This document shows, in pieces, positions 22,339 through 33,835 of a stretch of DNA of 64,000 nucleotides. Every line of letters starts with the position of its first letter. Positions within the stretch are counted from its first letter, which is position 1. Below the pieces are notes generated by a model. The model saw only the letters and a list, made by a program, of their open reading frames with translations. It was not told the DNA's origin and made no database searches. The translations under genes and the position numbers were made by a program. Origin of the DNA: Oreohelix idahoensis (Eukaryota > Mollusca > Gastropoda > Stylommatophora > Oreohelicidae); assembly GCA_024509875.1 (NCBI GenBank), contig JAMPIV010013758.1, positions 1 through 64,000 on the forward strand, read 5' to 3'.

Positions 22339-23700
22339 CTACTCAAGTCTACTCCCCAAAGTTTCCTTCCTCTGGAATGTCTCCCATGCGCTCTTGAAAG
22401 AGCGTCGCCGCTTCTGACATTTTTGAAAGATTTCGTGTGATTGCAGTGGAATATCCCTGCCACTATCGTCATCTTCGTCAGTTTTGGCGATCGTCAGGAG
22501 ATGGTTGGAGGTTGGCACTGGTCTTTCTATGAATTTCTTTAGCAGATTTAAGTGGAAAACCTTTTCCTTTCCTTGAATAGACATCTGGTAGTTAGCCTTA
22601 GAAATCTTTTTCAGGACGGTAAACGGCCCTTGCCATCCGATCCTCAGTTGGTTGTTTCCGGTAGGGAGTAACACCAAAACTTTCTCTCCTGCTTCCAGTT
22701 CTCTCTCTTTCGCGACTTTCCTGTATCGGTTAGCGTGCTTTGTGCGTGCTCGCTTAAAGTTAGTCGTTGCTAGGTCCCATCCTAGTTTCAACCTTTCCTT
22801 TAAATCTGATACGTATTTACTTGCTGAGACAACTGTCTCATCAGCCTTCTGGTCTGTCAGCGACCAAAGTAAGGCTTCAAGCAGCCCCTTGATAGGTCTG
22901 CCGAATAAAAGCGTAGCTGGCGGAAATCCTGTGGAAGTATGAGGAGATTCTCTGTAGCCAAATAAAGCTGCACGAATACAAAGATCCCAATCTTCAGGTT
23001 TCACTTGTGCCAGTTTACTTAACATCATGTTGAGGTTTCCATTAACACGTTCCACGAGCACATTTCCGGCCGGAGTATAAGGCTTTGTGTAGATGTGTTT
23101 GGTCCTCAAGATCTTCACGATCTCATCCATCAACAGGTTTTGGTATGGGGATCCGTTATCCATCAACACTTGCTGAGGAAATCCCAACCGAGTGAAAATC
23201 TGCATGAGGGCTTCTGCGACATGCTTGGCATCTGCGCATGTTAGAGGGATAGCTTCTGCCCATAAAGTGCATGTATCGACTAAGGTCAGGATAAACCTGT
23301 TATTTCTTTTAGTCCTTTCTAAGGGTCCTAAAATGTCGATCACAACCCGTTCGAATGGTGTTCCCAATATTGGCATTTCACCCAAAGAGACTGGGAGTGC
23401 CCGTTGCTTGGGTGGCACACGTTGGCACTGGGCACAGGATTTGACATATCTGATAATATCCGTATTTACTCCTGGCCACCAATAATGAGTGGTTATCCGT
23501 TGGTTTGTGGCGATCTGTCCCATGTGTCCGCTGAAGGGAAGAGAGTGCCCCATTTCTAGGATTTGGCTTCTGTACTGTTTCGGTACTAGGAGCTGGTTGT
23601 AACCTTGGTCAGGCTTGCCCGTTCTGCAATAAAGTACGCCATCCTTAGAAAAAATGTCCCCGTGCTATCTGGGTTCCTTAGCCATGGGCAGTTTCCTAAA
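22339..23700 (-). CDS. Integrase of the Gmr1-like element
   Basis: The open minus-strand frame (404 codons from 23553) has an HHCC zinc domain (GHSLPFSGHMGQ ... CAQCQ), then the retroviral-type integrase core with Asp in VIDILGPL, Asp in LMDNGSPYQ and Glu in VERVNGNL (DDE triad), LFGYRESPHTSTGF, and a C-terminal chromodomain-free DNA-binding stretch with KVLVLLPTGNNQLRIGWQGP. Integrase joins the element's cDNA to host DNA. The linker upstream (to about 23725) reads on from the protease without any RT, with two stops (one at 23725 and one near 23660). After the integrase only ~125 bp remain before the polypurine tract, where RT and RNase H would be expected in a Gmr1-type element. Confidence 0.85.
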
Positions 23701-23724
23701 GCAGGGTGCCAAAGTAAGGTCCTT

Positions 23725-25384
23725 TTATTGCGCTTCTTTAAGTTCCAAAGGTAACAAATTTTGCGCAGGCTCTCGTTCCTTCTTGGTTTGCCCTCTTGTA
23801 GTTACTGCTGCCACAATCGGCTCTTCCGGTTTCCCAATACACACGTATCTACCGCCAAGTATGACTGGGTAGAAGGGATCATCCATAACAGCTGCTTTGA
23901 TCACGCCTCTGACAAAATCAGAGTGGATCTCCACCAATGCAATGGGAAGCGATGTAGGTGCATCACTCTTAGAAACTCCACAAAGTTTGACAGTCTCTCC
24001 TGTCTCTTGACCGGGTTTAACCAGGTTTCTGGCAACAATGCAATCATAGGAAAGCCCCGTGTCAAATAAACAAGTAGTTTGAGAACCGTTCAATATAACA
24101 GTACCTCGCGTTGAGGGTGTATCCCCAACAGGTTGGGAATCACTATCAATAATTCCGCCTTGCGAAACTGTTAGTAAGCATCCGATGCGTTTAGGCTCGG
24201 TGTGCTCACTCTGATCATTAGTCCCGTGCTCAGGGGTTCTCCCTTTGCCACCTTGACCTTTCTGGCCACGCTGCCATGAAGGACGGTCGGGTTGATCAGA
24301 CTGTTTACTGTGGTTGGGGTACTTGTTTTTGTAGAACTTGGATTTTTCAGGAGGGGGGTTTTGAGGTCCAGTTTCTCTGTGGTTATTCTGATTAGAAGCA
24401 TGAGAAGATTGGTCTAGATTATTCTTTCGAAAATGCTCCGTCGGTTTCCGTTTTGTGGCCGGTAGTTCAGCCAGCGCATTGTGATATCGTTCAGACTTTT
24501 CTAAGATGTCTTCAAGCTTTTCTGCACCTTGCTCAGCTAGAAATCTCTGGGTATCAGCAGACAAAGTGTTCTTTATTTGTTCTGTTAAAACAAATTCCTC
24601 CAGACCTTCATAGGTAGAGGGGAGCTGTGAAAGCTCAAGGCACTTTGTCAAATATCCCTTCAAACGAGATGAAAACTGCTGGAAAGTTTCAGAGCTCTCC
24701 TTCCTGCTGTTGCGAAACAGTTGCAAAAATTTGCGAGCATTCATTTCGAAGCGCTCCAGTAACGCTTTCTTCAACACATCATAGTTGTCTTGTTGGCTGC
24801 TTTCCAGTTTGGCGTAAACATCTTACGCACTGCTTTTCAACACCTGAGAAAGCTTCATATTCCAACGCGACCTCTCTAAACCGTACAGAGTTGCAATTTT
24901 CTCAAATTTTTCTAGATACGTGTCAATCTTCTCATTTGGACAAGGGAAAGATTCTAGCGCAAAAGACATAGCAGTGAGGTGAGTAGATTGAGTGCTAGAA
25001 GGATCAGTTAAGGAAGAATGAGGAGAAGACTCTCCATTGCTGGAGGTAGAGGCAGCACCACGACTTTGAACTTCTAGAGCTTTAAGCGCCAGCTCATGCT
25101 GTCTCTCCTTCTCTCTTTCCTCATGCTGTCTCTCCTTCTCTCTTTCCTCATGCTGCATCCTGCGAATTTCCATTTCCTCATCCATCTTCTTCTGCTGTAA
25201 TAGGCGGTCTTCCGCTTCTTTCCTCCTAGCTTCTTCTTTTTTCCTCATTAGCTTCCGCTGCTTTCCTCTCCGCATCATATCTGTCCAGTTCGTCCCTGAC
25301 AAAAGCTTTCGCTTCCTCTCCGTCCAAACCTTCTTCTCTCGCCTTGTCCCTGAGGAGCTGTCTAAGCTTCGCCCTCTCTGCCAT
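23725..25384 (-). pseudogene. gag-protease of the Gmr1-like element, broken
   Basis: The probable start is the ATG at 25384-25382 (MAERAKLRQLLRDKAREEG). A frameshift near 25250 is followed by a highly charged coiled coil with a tandem HEEREKERQ repeat (27-bp DNA repeat at about 25094-25147). The capsid region continues from FPCPNEKIDTYLEKF to a TAA stop at 24823-24825 and onward in frame (DVYAKLESS...) into a SCAN-like capsid helix bundle (ARKFLQLFRNSRKESSETFQ, LTKCLELSQL). The protease has the DTG catalytic motif at about 24056-24063 (CLFDTGLSYDC). No CCHC knuckle was clear. Established knowledge: the vertebrate SCAN domain derives from the capsid of Gmr1-like gypsy elements, which supports the family call. 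The frameshift and nonsense codon mean no gag is made from this copy. Confidence 0.8.
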
Positions 25385-25449
25385 AATAACTCAGTGACTG
25401 AGACAAGTGGAGAAGGAAAATAAGAAAAGGATACACTGGTTCCTACCAC

Positions 25450-26090
25450 TTACGAGAAAATACCAAAACAAAAGATGATATACTTTAACCTGGGATACCT
25501 CCTCCAAAAATATAGTGTCTAACTATCGTGCTATTAATCGGCAATAAAGCACCTAATGCAGACGACTATGCCAAATAAATGGTAGTTAAGATTACTCACT
25601 GAAAAATAAGTTGCTACAGTGGAAACAAAATAATTATTGCAAAAAAATTTAAGGAGAAAAAAAAAAATCCCCAAAATTTTAAATCCACTATCAAGTTCAC
25701 CCCTGAAGACATTTAGGGTAAGGGAGGCAGTTTACAGGACGTAATTGTCTGAACGCACTCCTTAGCTTTGCTCAAACACCTACTTCTTCAAAACCCCTGT
25801 GAATGTTATACACTCACAAACTTTACCAGCGTTTAGTATTACAAAATCAGTAATTACCATATATTCCGACAAAATCAACCTGTAACTCAAATGTATATAT
25901 GCTCAAAAATGCTGTGGAAAAATCAATTATTAATTGTGTGGTCAGCACGCCCATAAACAGATCGTTATGTCTAGGGGATAAATTATTTTAAAAATACCAA
26001 ACTCACAAGACATCACACTCTTACTCTGTATCAGAAAAAAGAAAATTAATCCTGCAAACGAGCTGATATACGTATTTACTCAGGACTAGA
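25450..26090. other. 5' leader of the LTR element (untranslated)
   Basis: The AT-rich interval lies between the primer-binding site and gag. No frame or additional motif was seen. Confidence 0.5.
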
Positions 26091-26118
26091 GTTCAATTCC
26101 CGGAAAAACGAGCCACCA
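26091..26118 (-). promoter_or_regulatory. Primer-binding site of the LTR element
   Basis: Three bases inside the 5' LTR, the minus strand reads TGGTGGCTCG, then a T-run, then CCGGGAATTGAAC. This resembles the complement of a tRNA-Pro 3' end with one substitution and ~4 extra T residues. TGG pairs with the tRNA CCA end. Confidence 0.6.
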
Positions 26119-26121
26119 TTC

Positions 26122-28600
26122 TGTCGTAGATTTTTGATAGGGAAATTAAGACTTGGGTTGGTCCCTTCTGAGTAGATTAGAATAAGTGATAGTCACAGTG
26201 AAAGGTAGTAAATAGAAATAGATTTCCACGAGTGAGATGGTAGAAATTTATAGAGGCTGTCCCGGAAATCAAGAATCTCTCTCTCTCTTTCTGCCTATCT
26301 TCTACAACAGATCCAGAGGAGTCAGACAGTCTATAAAAAATATATAAATTAATATATCTCTATCCACTCACAAGCACGCCCATACAAGTGACGACAGTTA
26401 GACACACAGACGTGGGAAAACTATAACAAGGATTATATATATATATTATGGGAACGAACTGACCACCACACTGAAATAAATGTAGGTATAGTTTAATTAT
26501 CATAGTAAACTTACATCACAACATATAAAATACATCAAAAGCATACACATAGTCATAAAAATCAAGAAATGCTACAATAGTGATAGACCCGTTTGTATGG
26601 TCCTCCCCTGGATATATAGCTCACAGTCCCGTTAGAAGAAAGTGATAACCCCAAAGAGTTACAGATACATATGATTGAGTCTATGGTTTCCCCTTTTTTT
26701 AAGGTATGGACAGACTTGATACTCTGCTTTATTCTAAGGTAAATATTGTTAGCAATAACTTGCATAAAGGAAGTTACAACGTGGGTGACTCAAACAAAGA
26801 ACATCCTTCAGTCTACTTTCACTCGGTTCTTTCATCAGGGCCCTGATATACTTAAATCGTGCTGTGGTTCGCCGTCTGGCGCAAACTTTGGGACACTCAC
26901 ACACTTTTTATCTGTTACTGTCGTTAAATGAAGCGGATCCCAGCTCTGCAGATTTGTTTGTTGGTTTCATCAAAATGGATCCGGGGAGCGTCTGCTTCAT
27001 GCGATAGTTATTTCAGACTAAAGTTAGTGTCACTTGACTCACGAGGTAAGAATTAGGCTTAAACGAGCACCCAATGTCAGAACACGAGGTTTCCCTTAAT
27101 TAGGAAGATGACCGGGGGACAACTTCTCTCAACAAATAATCTTGGTTCACCACACACTCCGTCAACAATGTCGGAAAGTGAATGATTTAGATTTCTGTAA
27201 TTTTTCTCGCCACAAGGCAGCATGTACATTAGAGTTAGTGTAGAAATATGCACTGGCTCAAAGGCCCAGTATAAGCATTTATTAGGTATGTCTCTGTACA
27301 AAATGCCGGCAAAGTTTGGGTTACCCCAGTATTCACTGAATAAAGAAAAAACACATATGAAATATGTTACATATTATGTACTCAATATAACTTACGTTTA
27401 AGCTGCAGCGCACAGTTGACTTATCATTTAAAACTTCCCGTGCAATAAGTTATATATATAAAAAATCAATCAACATGAATTAGGAATACCTACGTATTCC
27501 GTCAACACTCATGAGGCATCTAGCATTTATAAGTTAGTTAGAAAAATTATTCTCGTCTGATTATTTAGCAGTTAAATTAAATTCATTATAGCTACATTGT
27601 TGTTTAAGCTAGAAATTATAATTTATTCTGCTTTCCACTGAAACACGTCCCTAGAAAATAATACAGACTATATAAATTAAGCTCTCTGCACCAAATCTAA
27701 CTAGTGAAATATGAAATAAGAGATTATCACTTTAAACACTTCACAAAATATTAGAAAATTATTATAATATATACCTCAACACACAGAACTACAGGTAATT
27801 GCACACTTTAGAATTATACGCTGATATATTTACTGGAAGTCTAGAGCTCAGTAAATTTCCGAACAAACTAGGGCTTCGCTATACAGCTTATTCTATTCAC
27901 GAACAACCTGTCTACTGCGAATTTTGAGGACTGAATGAAAATAAAGTTTAACATTCTGGTTATATCTATTACCAGACAAAGGGTCGCAACTTTATTTCGC
28001 CAAACGAAATAATCTCCCCTTTCCGTCTAAAACACCTTACATCAACTAGAAGACTACCATGAACTGACACTCGTGCGTTTTCACACCTCACGCTGACCAG
28101 GCCAACAGTGAGTGCCTTGTCAGCTGAGATTTCCAGACAAACGTCTCAAACTGCGCCGAGGAGATGTCGGCTATCGCGCCTCACCTGAGCGCTCAGCCGA
28201 TGCAACTCGTTGTGGCAGGTGAAAATGCAGACAAATTTGTCGCCTATAGGTCTGGCGAAAGCGAATATTCACAGTGTATTTCGTCTGGTGCAGGGAATGT
28301 TGTAGACATATGTCTGCTCCTATGTCTGGCCAGACGAATATATTCACAGTTTCGTCCACTGACACCTAATGCAATAGAATGCATTTTAACGCTCTCTCTG
28401 TGACACGTTATGTCATAAATGCGGTTACCAGTGTGAGAAAGAAAACAGTAAAGTTGAGAATGGGGAAGAAAATATTTTTCGCAAACGAATGGATGCGAAA
28501 AATAAGGAAAAAGGTGAAGAGTGATAATAAAATAGAGGACACGGGTGAAAGAAAAAGAAGAGGATATAGGCAATTTATGATCAATAAACTCTCTGTGACA
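26122..28600 (-). repeat. 5' LTR of the Gmr1-like element, uninterrupted (2479 bp)
   Basis: It starts TGTCGTAGAT and ends CTCTGTGACA on the plus strand and is followed by the duplication ctacc. It preserves the empty target sites of SINE-A (about 27019) and LINE-N1 (about 27231), which makes it the reference for the interrupted LTR. Confidence 0.95.
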
Positions 28601-28619
28601 CTACCCCCACATTGACTGT

Positions 28620-29950
28620 ATGGTTCTATTTATCATCAGAATAAGTTTGTCAGATTCTACAAACATTATTTCAGAAAATGTATAGTTATATGGTTTTATT
28701 ATGAAAACTGTAATTTTTGTGAATTATTTTTATTCACGACCTAAAAAAAGCATTTCTACCCACATTAAAAAAAAAATGACAAAAGAATATCATGTTTCAA
28801 ATGACTACTTCTTTTTCTTGGTGTTTTTCTTCATGAAATGGACAAAACACATACAGATAAGAGTTACTTGATCTTATTCTCTTTTTCCTTTTCGATTTAG
28901 TCCTTGATCAGTCTTGTGAACGAAGTTGGGTTCACAATGTTTATGACACCCAACTTTACATGCCAGACACCAATGTCGTGTTTTTTTTTCTGCCTTTACT
29001 GATTTTTTTGTCCTTGCTTCAGACAAAGCAGTCTTTTTCCGGGTGATTGCTGCAGAGATATTCCACTATTGACAGAATATATTTATCTCTCGAGTCTTTT
29101 GTACTGAGCCACAGTCAAGTTGTAAAAAATCCATGAGTTCAGAATAGACACATCTATTATATTCTGAAAGATTTTCTTCCATTAGTGTCTGGTGGACTTT
29201 TCAGACGCTAAGTGGCATATCTGCTTAAGACTTATGTCCATCCCACCCATGTAAGAATTGTAGTAAAAAATGGCTGATGGTTTTTTTTTTTTTGGCCTTC
29301 TCTCTAATGATCTTTTCCTCAACTACTGCATTGTGAGCTGTAGTCAGTAGAAGCACTGGCTTGGTTTGAGATTTCTCTGAATGAAAGGCACAACATCTCT
29401 CCTTTGCACCAAAATTTGTATTCACTGATTTGAAGCTTTGAGGTCTTTTCCTCAGGTAAGCCTCTTGAATTGACTTGTATTGTCCCTGTCAACAATGTTC
29501 TTTTCTCTAGAAGAATATTTTAGGAGCTGTAAGGATTTCTTACAATAAAATTTGGATCACATCATAGTCTACTGCTTTCACTGTCCACCTTTTGCCATTC
29601 AAATTGGTCAGTGACAACACTAGACCCAGGGCTAGATTCGGCTTCATCTTCGCTACTACTCGATCCACTTTCATCATCACTGGCATGTGAGATGTCATTG
29701 TCTGAATCACTATTTTCCATTTGAAAAATCTCAAATAATGACGGTCTAGATTTATTTCTTAGTCCTGATGAAAATTCAACAGCATCAGGCAGTTGAAAAA
29801 AAATTGAGAAAAATTTCAATCCGATTGAACGCAAAGCAAAGCGATAAAAACGCATGTTTACACCATGCTCAAACACCGGAAAAGAAGGGAAATCTGTCAT
29901 AGTTATTTCCCCTGCTACCTTTATAACCTGTTGGTTAAAAACACAGTTTA
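28620..29950 (-). pseudogene. piggyBac-like transposase remains, internally deleted
   Basis: The right part encodes an acidic N-terminus (SDSDNDISHASDDESGSSSS, 29562-29740). The left part encodes the block KPVLLLTTAHNAVVEEK near 29330 and, further left in a decayed frame, a Cys/His-rich end (WCLACKVGCHKHC near 28950). These match the start, the end of the catalytic core and the cysteine-rich tail of piggyBac-type transposases, which cut at TTAA. The catalytic middle is missing and the frames are broken. Left and right termini are not resolved. Confidence 0.55.
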
Positions 29951-30917
29951 TTAACTCATTCTAACCCAGGCAATTTTTTTTCTGGTTTTACCCAGGCCCC
30001 AAAATTGAAGCATTTTTTCCCCTCCAGATGATGTTTTAAAAACAGGCAGTAGGCATATATATATATTTGGCAGATGTATATGTTGGGCATCAAACGTGGC
30101 TGATGAATGTTGTGAGACAATGTTGAGTTCTTATGTGATGTAATAGTTGTTATGTCTTGTAGAGTATAGAAACCATAAAAAAAAAAAAACTTACTTACTT
30201 AGTCGTTCCTCTTCTGCCGTGAGGTGTAGAGGTTAAAAAAGAAAACATTTGTACAAAATTGTGCACTTACACGTAAATATTTCAGCTCTACTTAATTCTT
30301 TGGCGGTAAAAGCCTAGGAACCGAAAAGTATATCCAGTTGAAAATTAATCCACGAAGGTTGATTAAAAACAAATTAAAATTCTCATGTTTATATTTTATT
30401 GGTGAAGTCACATATTACTGAACTGGAGTCTCACTCACACAGTCCTGTCCCACGCAATTTAATTATTTTATTACTTAAAAATATCAAGTTTGTTAAACGT
30501 CCTTCTCAGAATCGAAAATATCGATATCACTCAGATTTATTTAGAAATGGTTTTTTGCCGTTCATCCGTTCCTAGTTTGTGACAACACATTAACTACCGA
30601 ATTGGAAAACACACTGTGGCATAATTAAATTTGTTCCCATTTTCACCCTGTAGGTGTATGCACAAATTAAGCTGTAGTTTTCGAAATTGCTTACAGATTT
30701 TTATGAATTATACGTCATTTTAAAGATAAATGAATGTACTATTACAACAAGCAGAAAAAATTATGTTTACAGGTATGGTAATATTATTAATAATATTAAT
30801 TTATTGAAAGACATAGTTTCAATTTTTGTTTTAAATTATCAACATATCAACATGTTGCTTGTTTCTAAGGCAGTTAATGCCTTTCTGTAGGTGATTATCG
30901 CATAGTATATCCAATTA

Positions 30918-32256
30918 CAAGGGGATTGACATAAGTCTTGGGCCTGACTATGAAGGAGTCACAGGAGGAAGATGAAACTTGGCACATTTAAAGATCATCA
31001 TATTTGCACTGAATGTATAAAGTACGCATTTGTTTCTTCAATGAGTTTTCCCGCAACGGTGCACGGCGCAGTGTACCCTATTGACCGGATCTGCTGCTCC
31101 AAAGATTTGACAAAACAATGGAAAAGAAGGAGGCCAGAGCTGTGATAACATTTCTGATGTTTCAGGGAGAAACACCTACAGAAATACACAGGGAGATGGA
31201 ACCAGTGTTTCGTGATTCTTGTCCTTCATATACTTCGGTAAAAAACTGGTGTCAACAGTTTAAGTGCAGCCGCTCAAATGTTGCTGATCTGCCAAGATCT
31301 GGTAGACCAGCCTCAGAGTGCAATGATGAAAATGCAACAAGCGTGAAGAAAATCATTGACCAGGATCGAAAAATGACAATTGTGGAGATAGCTAGTAGAG
31401 TAAAACTAAATGAAAGAACAGTTTATAGAATTTTACACAACAGACTGAACATGAGAAAAGTGTGTGCACGCTGGGTTCCGCGACTGTTGACACGAGAACA
31501 GAAGCAAACGAAGGTAAATTGCTGTCAACAGTTGCTCAAAAAGTGTCAGTTAAAAAATTTTTTTGGAGACCATGGTGACAGTAGATGAGGCTTGGGTACA
31601 CCATTATGACCCCGAATCCAAAATTGCCAGCATGCAATGGAAAACCCTGGGCTCCCCAACACCTGTCAAGCCGAGGGCGCAGAAATCTGCAGGAAAAGTG
31701 ATGCTGGCTGTTTTTTTGGGACGGCAAAGGTGTCCTTTTGAAAGATTATCTGCCTCGTGGCAACACAGTTAATGAACAGTACTATGCAGATCTTCTCACA
31801 AAACTAAGAAAGGTTGTGACCAGGAAACGAGGGATAACGCGCACTCAAAATCTTCCTTTGCTTCAAGACAACGCGCCCTCTCACAAAGCACGGCTTGTGC
31901 AGCTAGCAGCCAACGATTTGAATATTGAAATTCTTCCACACCCACCATGTTCTCCAGATTTGGCTCCATCAGACTTTTTTCTATTACCAAATCTTAAAAA
32001 ACAGCTAAAAGGAAATCATTTTGACAGCGATGAAGAGGTTATACTGGCATGTGATGACTGGTTTAGTTTGAAAAATAGGGTGTTCTGTCCCAAGGTCTAG
32101 TAATTCAAGGTCAAGCAGAGATGGCAGAAGTGTGTCATTTTCAGTAACGGTGGCTATAAAAATTGGAATAAACACTATACAAGAAAATTCAGCTCTCTGT
32201 AGACATGTAAAACTTCTTTTTAGTCTTCAAACCCAAGACTTATGTCAATCCCCTTG
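30918..32256 (+). mobile_element. mariner transposon, 1339 bp, TA target duplication
   Basis: Inverted termini begin CAAGGGGATTGACATAAGTC (30918) and end with the exact inverse (through 32256), about 25 bp. TA dinucleotides flank at 30916-30917 and 32257-32258. Length and the single transposase gene fit mariner. Confidence 0.92.
31118..32100 (+). pseudogene. mariner transposase, two frameshifts
   Basis: The N-terminal paired helix-turn-helix region begins MEKKEARAVITFLMFQGETP and includes SGRPASE-like and TIVEIASRVKLNERTVYRIL. The catalytic domain shows VTVDEAWVHHYDPESK (first Asp), LQDNAPSHKA (second Asp) and PDLAPSDFFLLP (third Asp) with exactly 34 residues between the last two, the DD34D signature of mariner. 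Three frames are needed (31118-31588, 31563-31772, 31738-32100). The first break is at an A/T homopolymer near 31550 and the second at a T-run near 31715, so both could be sequencing errors. The C-terminus looks shortened after ACDDWF. Confidence 0.9.
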
Positions 32257-32879
32257 TACAATAATAACAAGCCCAAGGACAGACATACTGACTAATATTT
32301 ACACTATTGGTAGCTTACAAAATCACACCTAAACCACTTCCATAAAATTTTGGTAACTAACCCAAAACGCTGAAAAATAGGAACATGATATCAATTTTCC
32401 AGTGTTCTACAACAACCATGCTTTGGGAATTTGTTTTCCGGTGGCAACTTAAAATCTCGAACCAGATCAGAAAGTGTTTCAGTACATTTTTCATTCGTTT
32501 TATTACTAAACATAGATCGACGCTCTGAGCGGTCCATATGATAGGATTTCGTAAGCCGGTCCCACCGGCTCACGGTAGTTAATGTGTTAAGTATGTAACT
32601 ATGCTACTTGTGAACAAACTGCCTAATGATGTCATTAATTGATAAAAGTTTGCAAAAATTAAGCACCAGAATACTTCTTTCACTATCACTTCAAAACACG
32701 TGGTCCACAAGGAATGTTTACATGATTTGAGCAAGCTATGGTCACTTATTTTCAAATTTTTCGTTCAGATTTGAAACTCATATCAAGCGGGCACACCATG
32801 CGGCCAGTGGGTAGATCTATAGGGTAACCTGTTGCACCATACGGCGCGAGGGTTAGAATGAGTTAATGTCTCCATTTTT

Positions 32880-33835
32880 TTAATTCTCAAAATTCATGTT
32901 TATTCTATGGTACCTTCAAAGCTACTGTTGTCTATTCCTGTCTTTGCAATTAAGTCACCCATCAAGATTGCAGATCATTACTTCTTAAGTCTGGTGTAAA
33001 GTTTTGCATTCACCAATTCTGCTTTATCTTTTGTTGATGCTTAAACTTGGATGATATTCATCTGTATTTTCCTTTTGGGGAGCCGCGCTGGTGTAATGGT
33101 TACCACACTGCGCTGGCGATCGGGTGATCCAGGTCCGAGCCCTGGCAAGTACATTTGAAGGAGTGTTGTCGACCAGGGACTGGAATATGAACGGCTCCTG
33201 AGCCTACCCAGCTCTATTGGGTACATCCAAAATCTGCGAGATCTGCCTGAATGGCGATAGGACACCTGTCATTGTACAGGGAAAAAAGGGATACTCACAT
33301 AAAATCAGTCTCAGGTTAGATATATTAGCAGGAGATGTCGCCCCGAGTAATAGCGGGCATACGATAAAAAAAATAATGTTCCTTTTGGCAGTTTTGAATT
33401 TTACTGATAAGTCTGGGGTCCCACTGCTTCCCATTTTTTAAGTGCATTCAGTCTGTCTGTTTTTTCTTGGATGTGTTGTTAATGTTCGAGTAGTGCAGTA
33501 TCATCTGCGTATTCCTGATCTTACAGTGTAGAAAATGTCCAACTTATTCCTCTTGGACTGTTATCTGGTGCATCACTCAGTCAATGATTGTCGAAAATAA
33601 AGTACTTTATAAGGGGCATCCCTGTCTTCACCTAAAAGTTAGGTTGCTCTGCCCAAGACTACATGTAAAGTTAGCATAGAGGTTTTTTATGATGGAAACA
33701 ATGCAGCATGGAATTCCATAAGCCCTCAGTATTTTCCAGAGGCTGTCCCTGTGTATGCTGTCAAAATCCTGTATAGAAACTTTTTTTTTCAAGGGATGTA
33801 ATTTGTCCTCTTCCTCATCAAAGGGAAACAATTAA
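32880..33835 (-). mobile_element. LINE-A copy 3, heavily decayed, with a SINE inside
   Basis: At 33440-33835 the antisense sequence matches the RT part of the intact LINE-A (FDSIHRDSLWKILRAYGIP, with VSIIKNLYANFTCS). At about 32930-32970 the endonuclease DLNAK block can be traced. The copy is interrupted by a tRNA-headed SINE at 33079-33378 and has many stops. Confidence 0.65.
33079..33378 (+). mobile_element. tRNA-derived SINE, type T3
   Basis: It is flanked by the 10-bp duplication ttccttttgg (33069-33078, 33379-33388). The head ggagccgcgctggtgtaatg contains an A-box-like TGGTGTAATGG, and GGTCCGAGCCC ~35 bp on fits a B box, so RNA polymerase III transcription is plausible. A central segment ACCCAGCTCTATTGGGTACA is shared with the SINEs at 42525 and 42804. 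The tail is A-rich. Confidence 0.75.

Larger units (their letters stand above)
12532..28600 (-). mobile_element. Gmr1-like Ty3/gypsy LTR retrotransposon with nested insertions
   Basis: One element is bounded by the 5-bp duplication ctacc (12527-12531 and 28601-28605). Both LTRs run TGTCGTAGA...GTGACA on the plus strand (TG...CA in element orientation). The right LTR, 26122-28600, is 2479 bp. The left spans 12532-22211 but contains a SINE-A and LINE-N1. Subtracting both insertions with one TSD each leaves 2476 bp, which confirms the reconstruction. The interior (22212-26121) has a primer-binding-like site next to the right LTR and a purine tract next to the left LTR, so the element reads on the minus strand. 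It encodes gag, protease and integrase but no reverse transcriptase or RNase H. The LTRs are visibly near-identical outside the insertions, so the element is not ancient. Confidence 0.93.
30584..32590. mobile_element. Inner element with 16-bp inverted termini
   Basis: AACACATTAACTACCG at 30584-30599 is the perfect inverse of 32573-32588. TTAA is present at the right end (32587-32590) but changed at the left. Probably a second small piggyBac-like element. A minus frame at 32391-32573 inside it is unrecognised. Confidence 0.5.
29951..32866. mobile_element. TTAA-ended element with 17-bp inverted termini
   Basis: TTAACTCATTCTAACCC at 29951-29967 and its exact reverse complement at 32850-32866 form perfect 17-bp inverted termini with TTAA at both outer ends, as for piggyBac-type elements. 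The interior has no transposase of its own. It encloses a second inverted-terminal element (30584-32590), which encloses a mariner (30918-32256). Confidence 0.6.

Noticed and set aside
23725..25384. Endogenous retrovirus with envelope
   Set aside because: Only gag, protease and integrase are present. No envelope frame exists between integrase and the 3' LTR, so this is an LTR retrotransposon.
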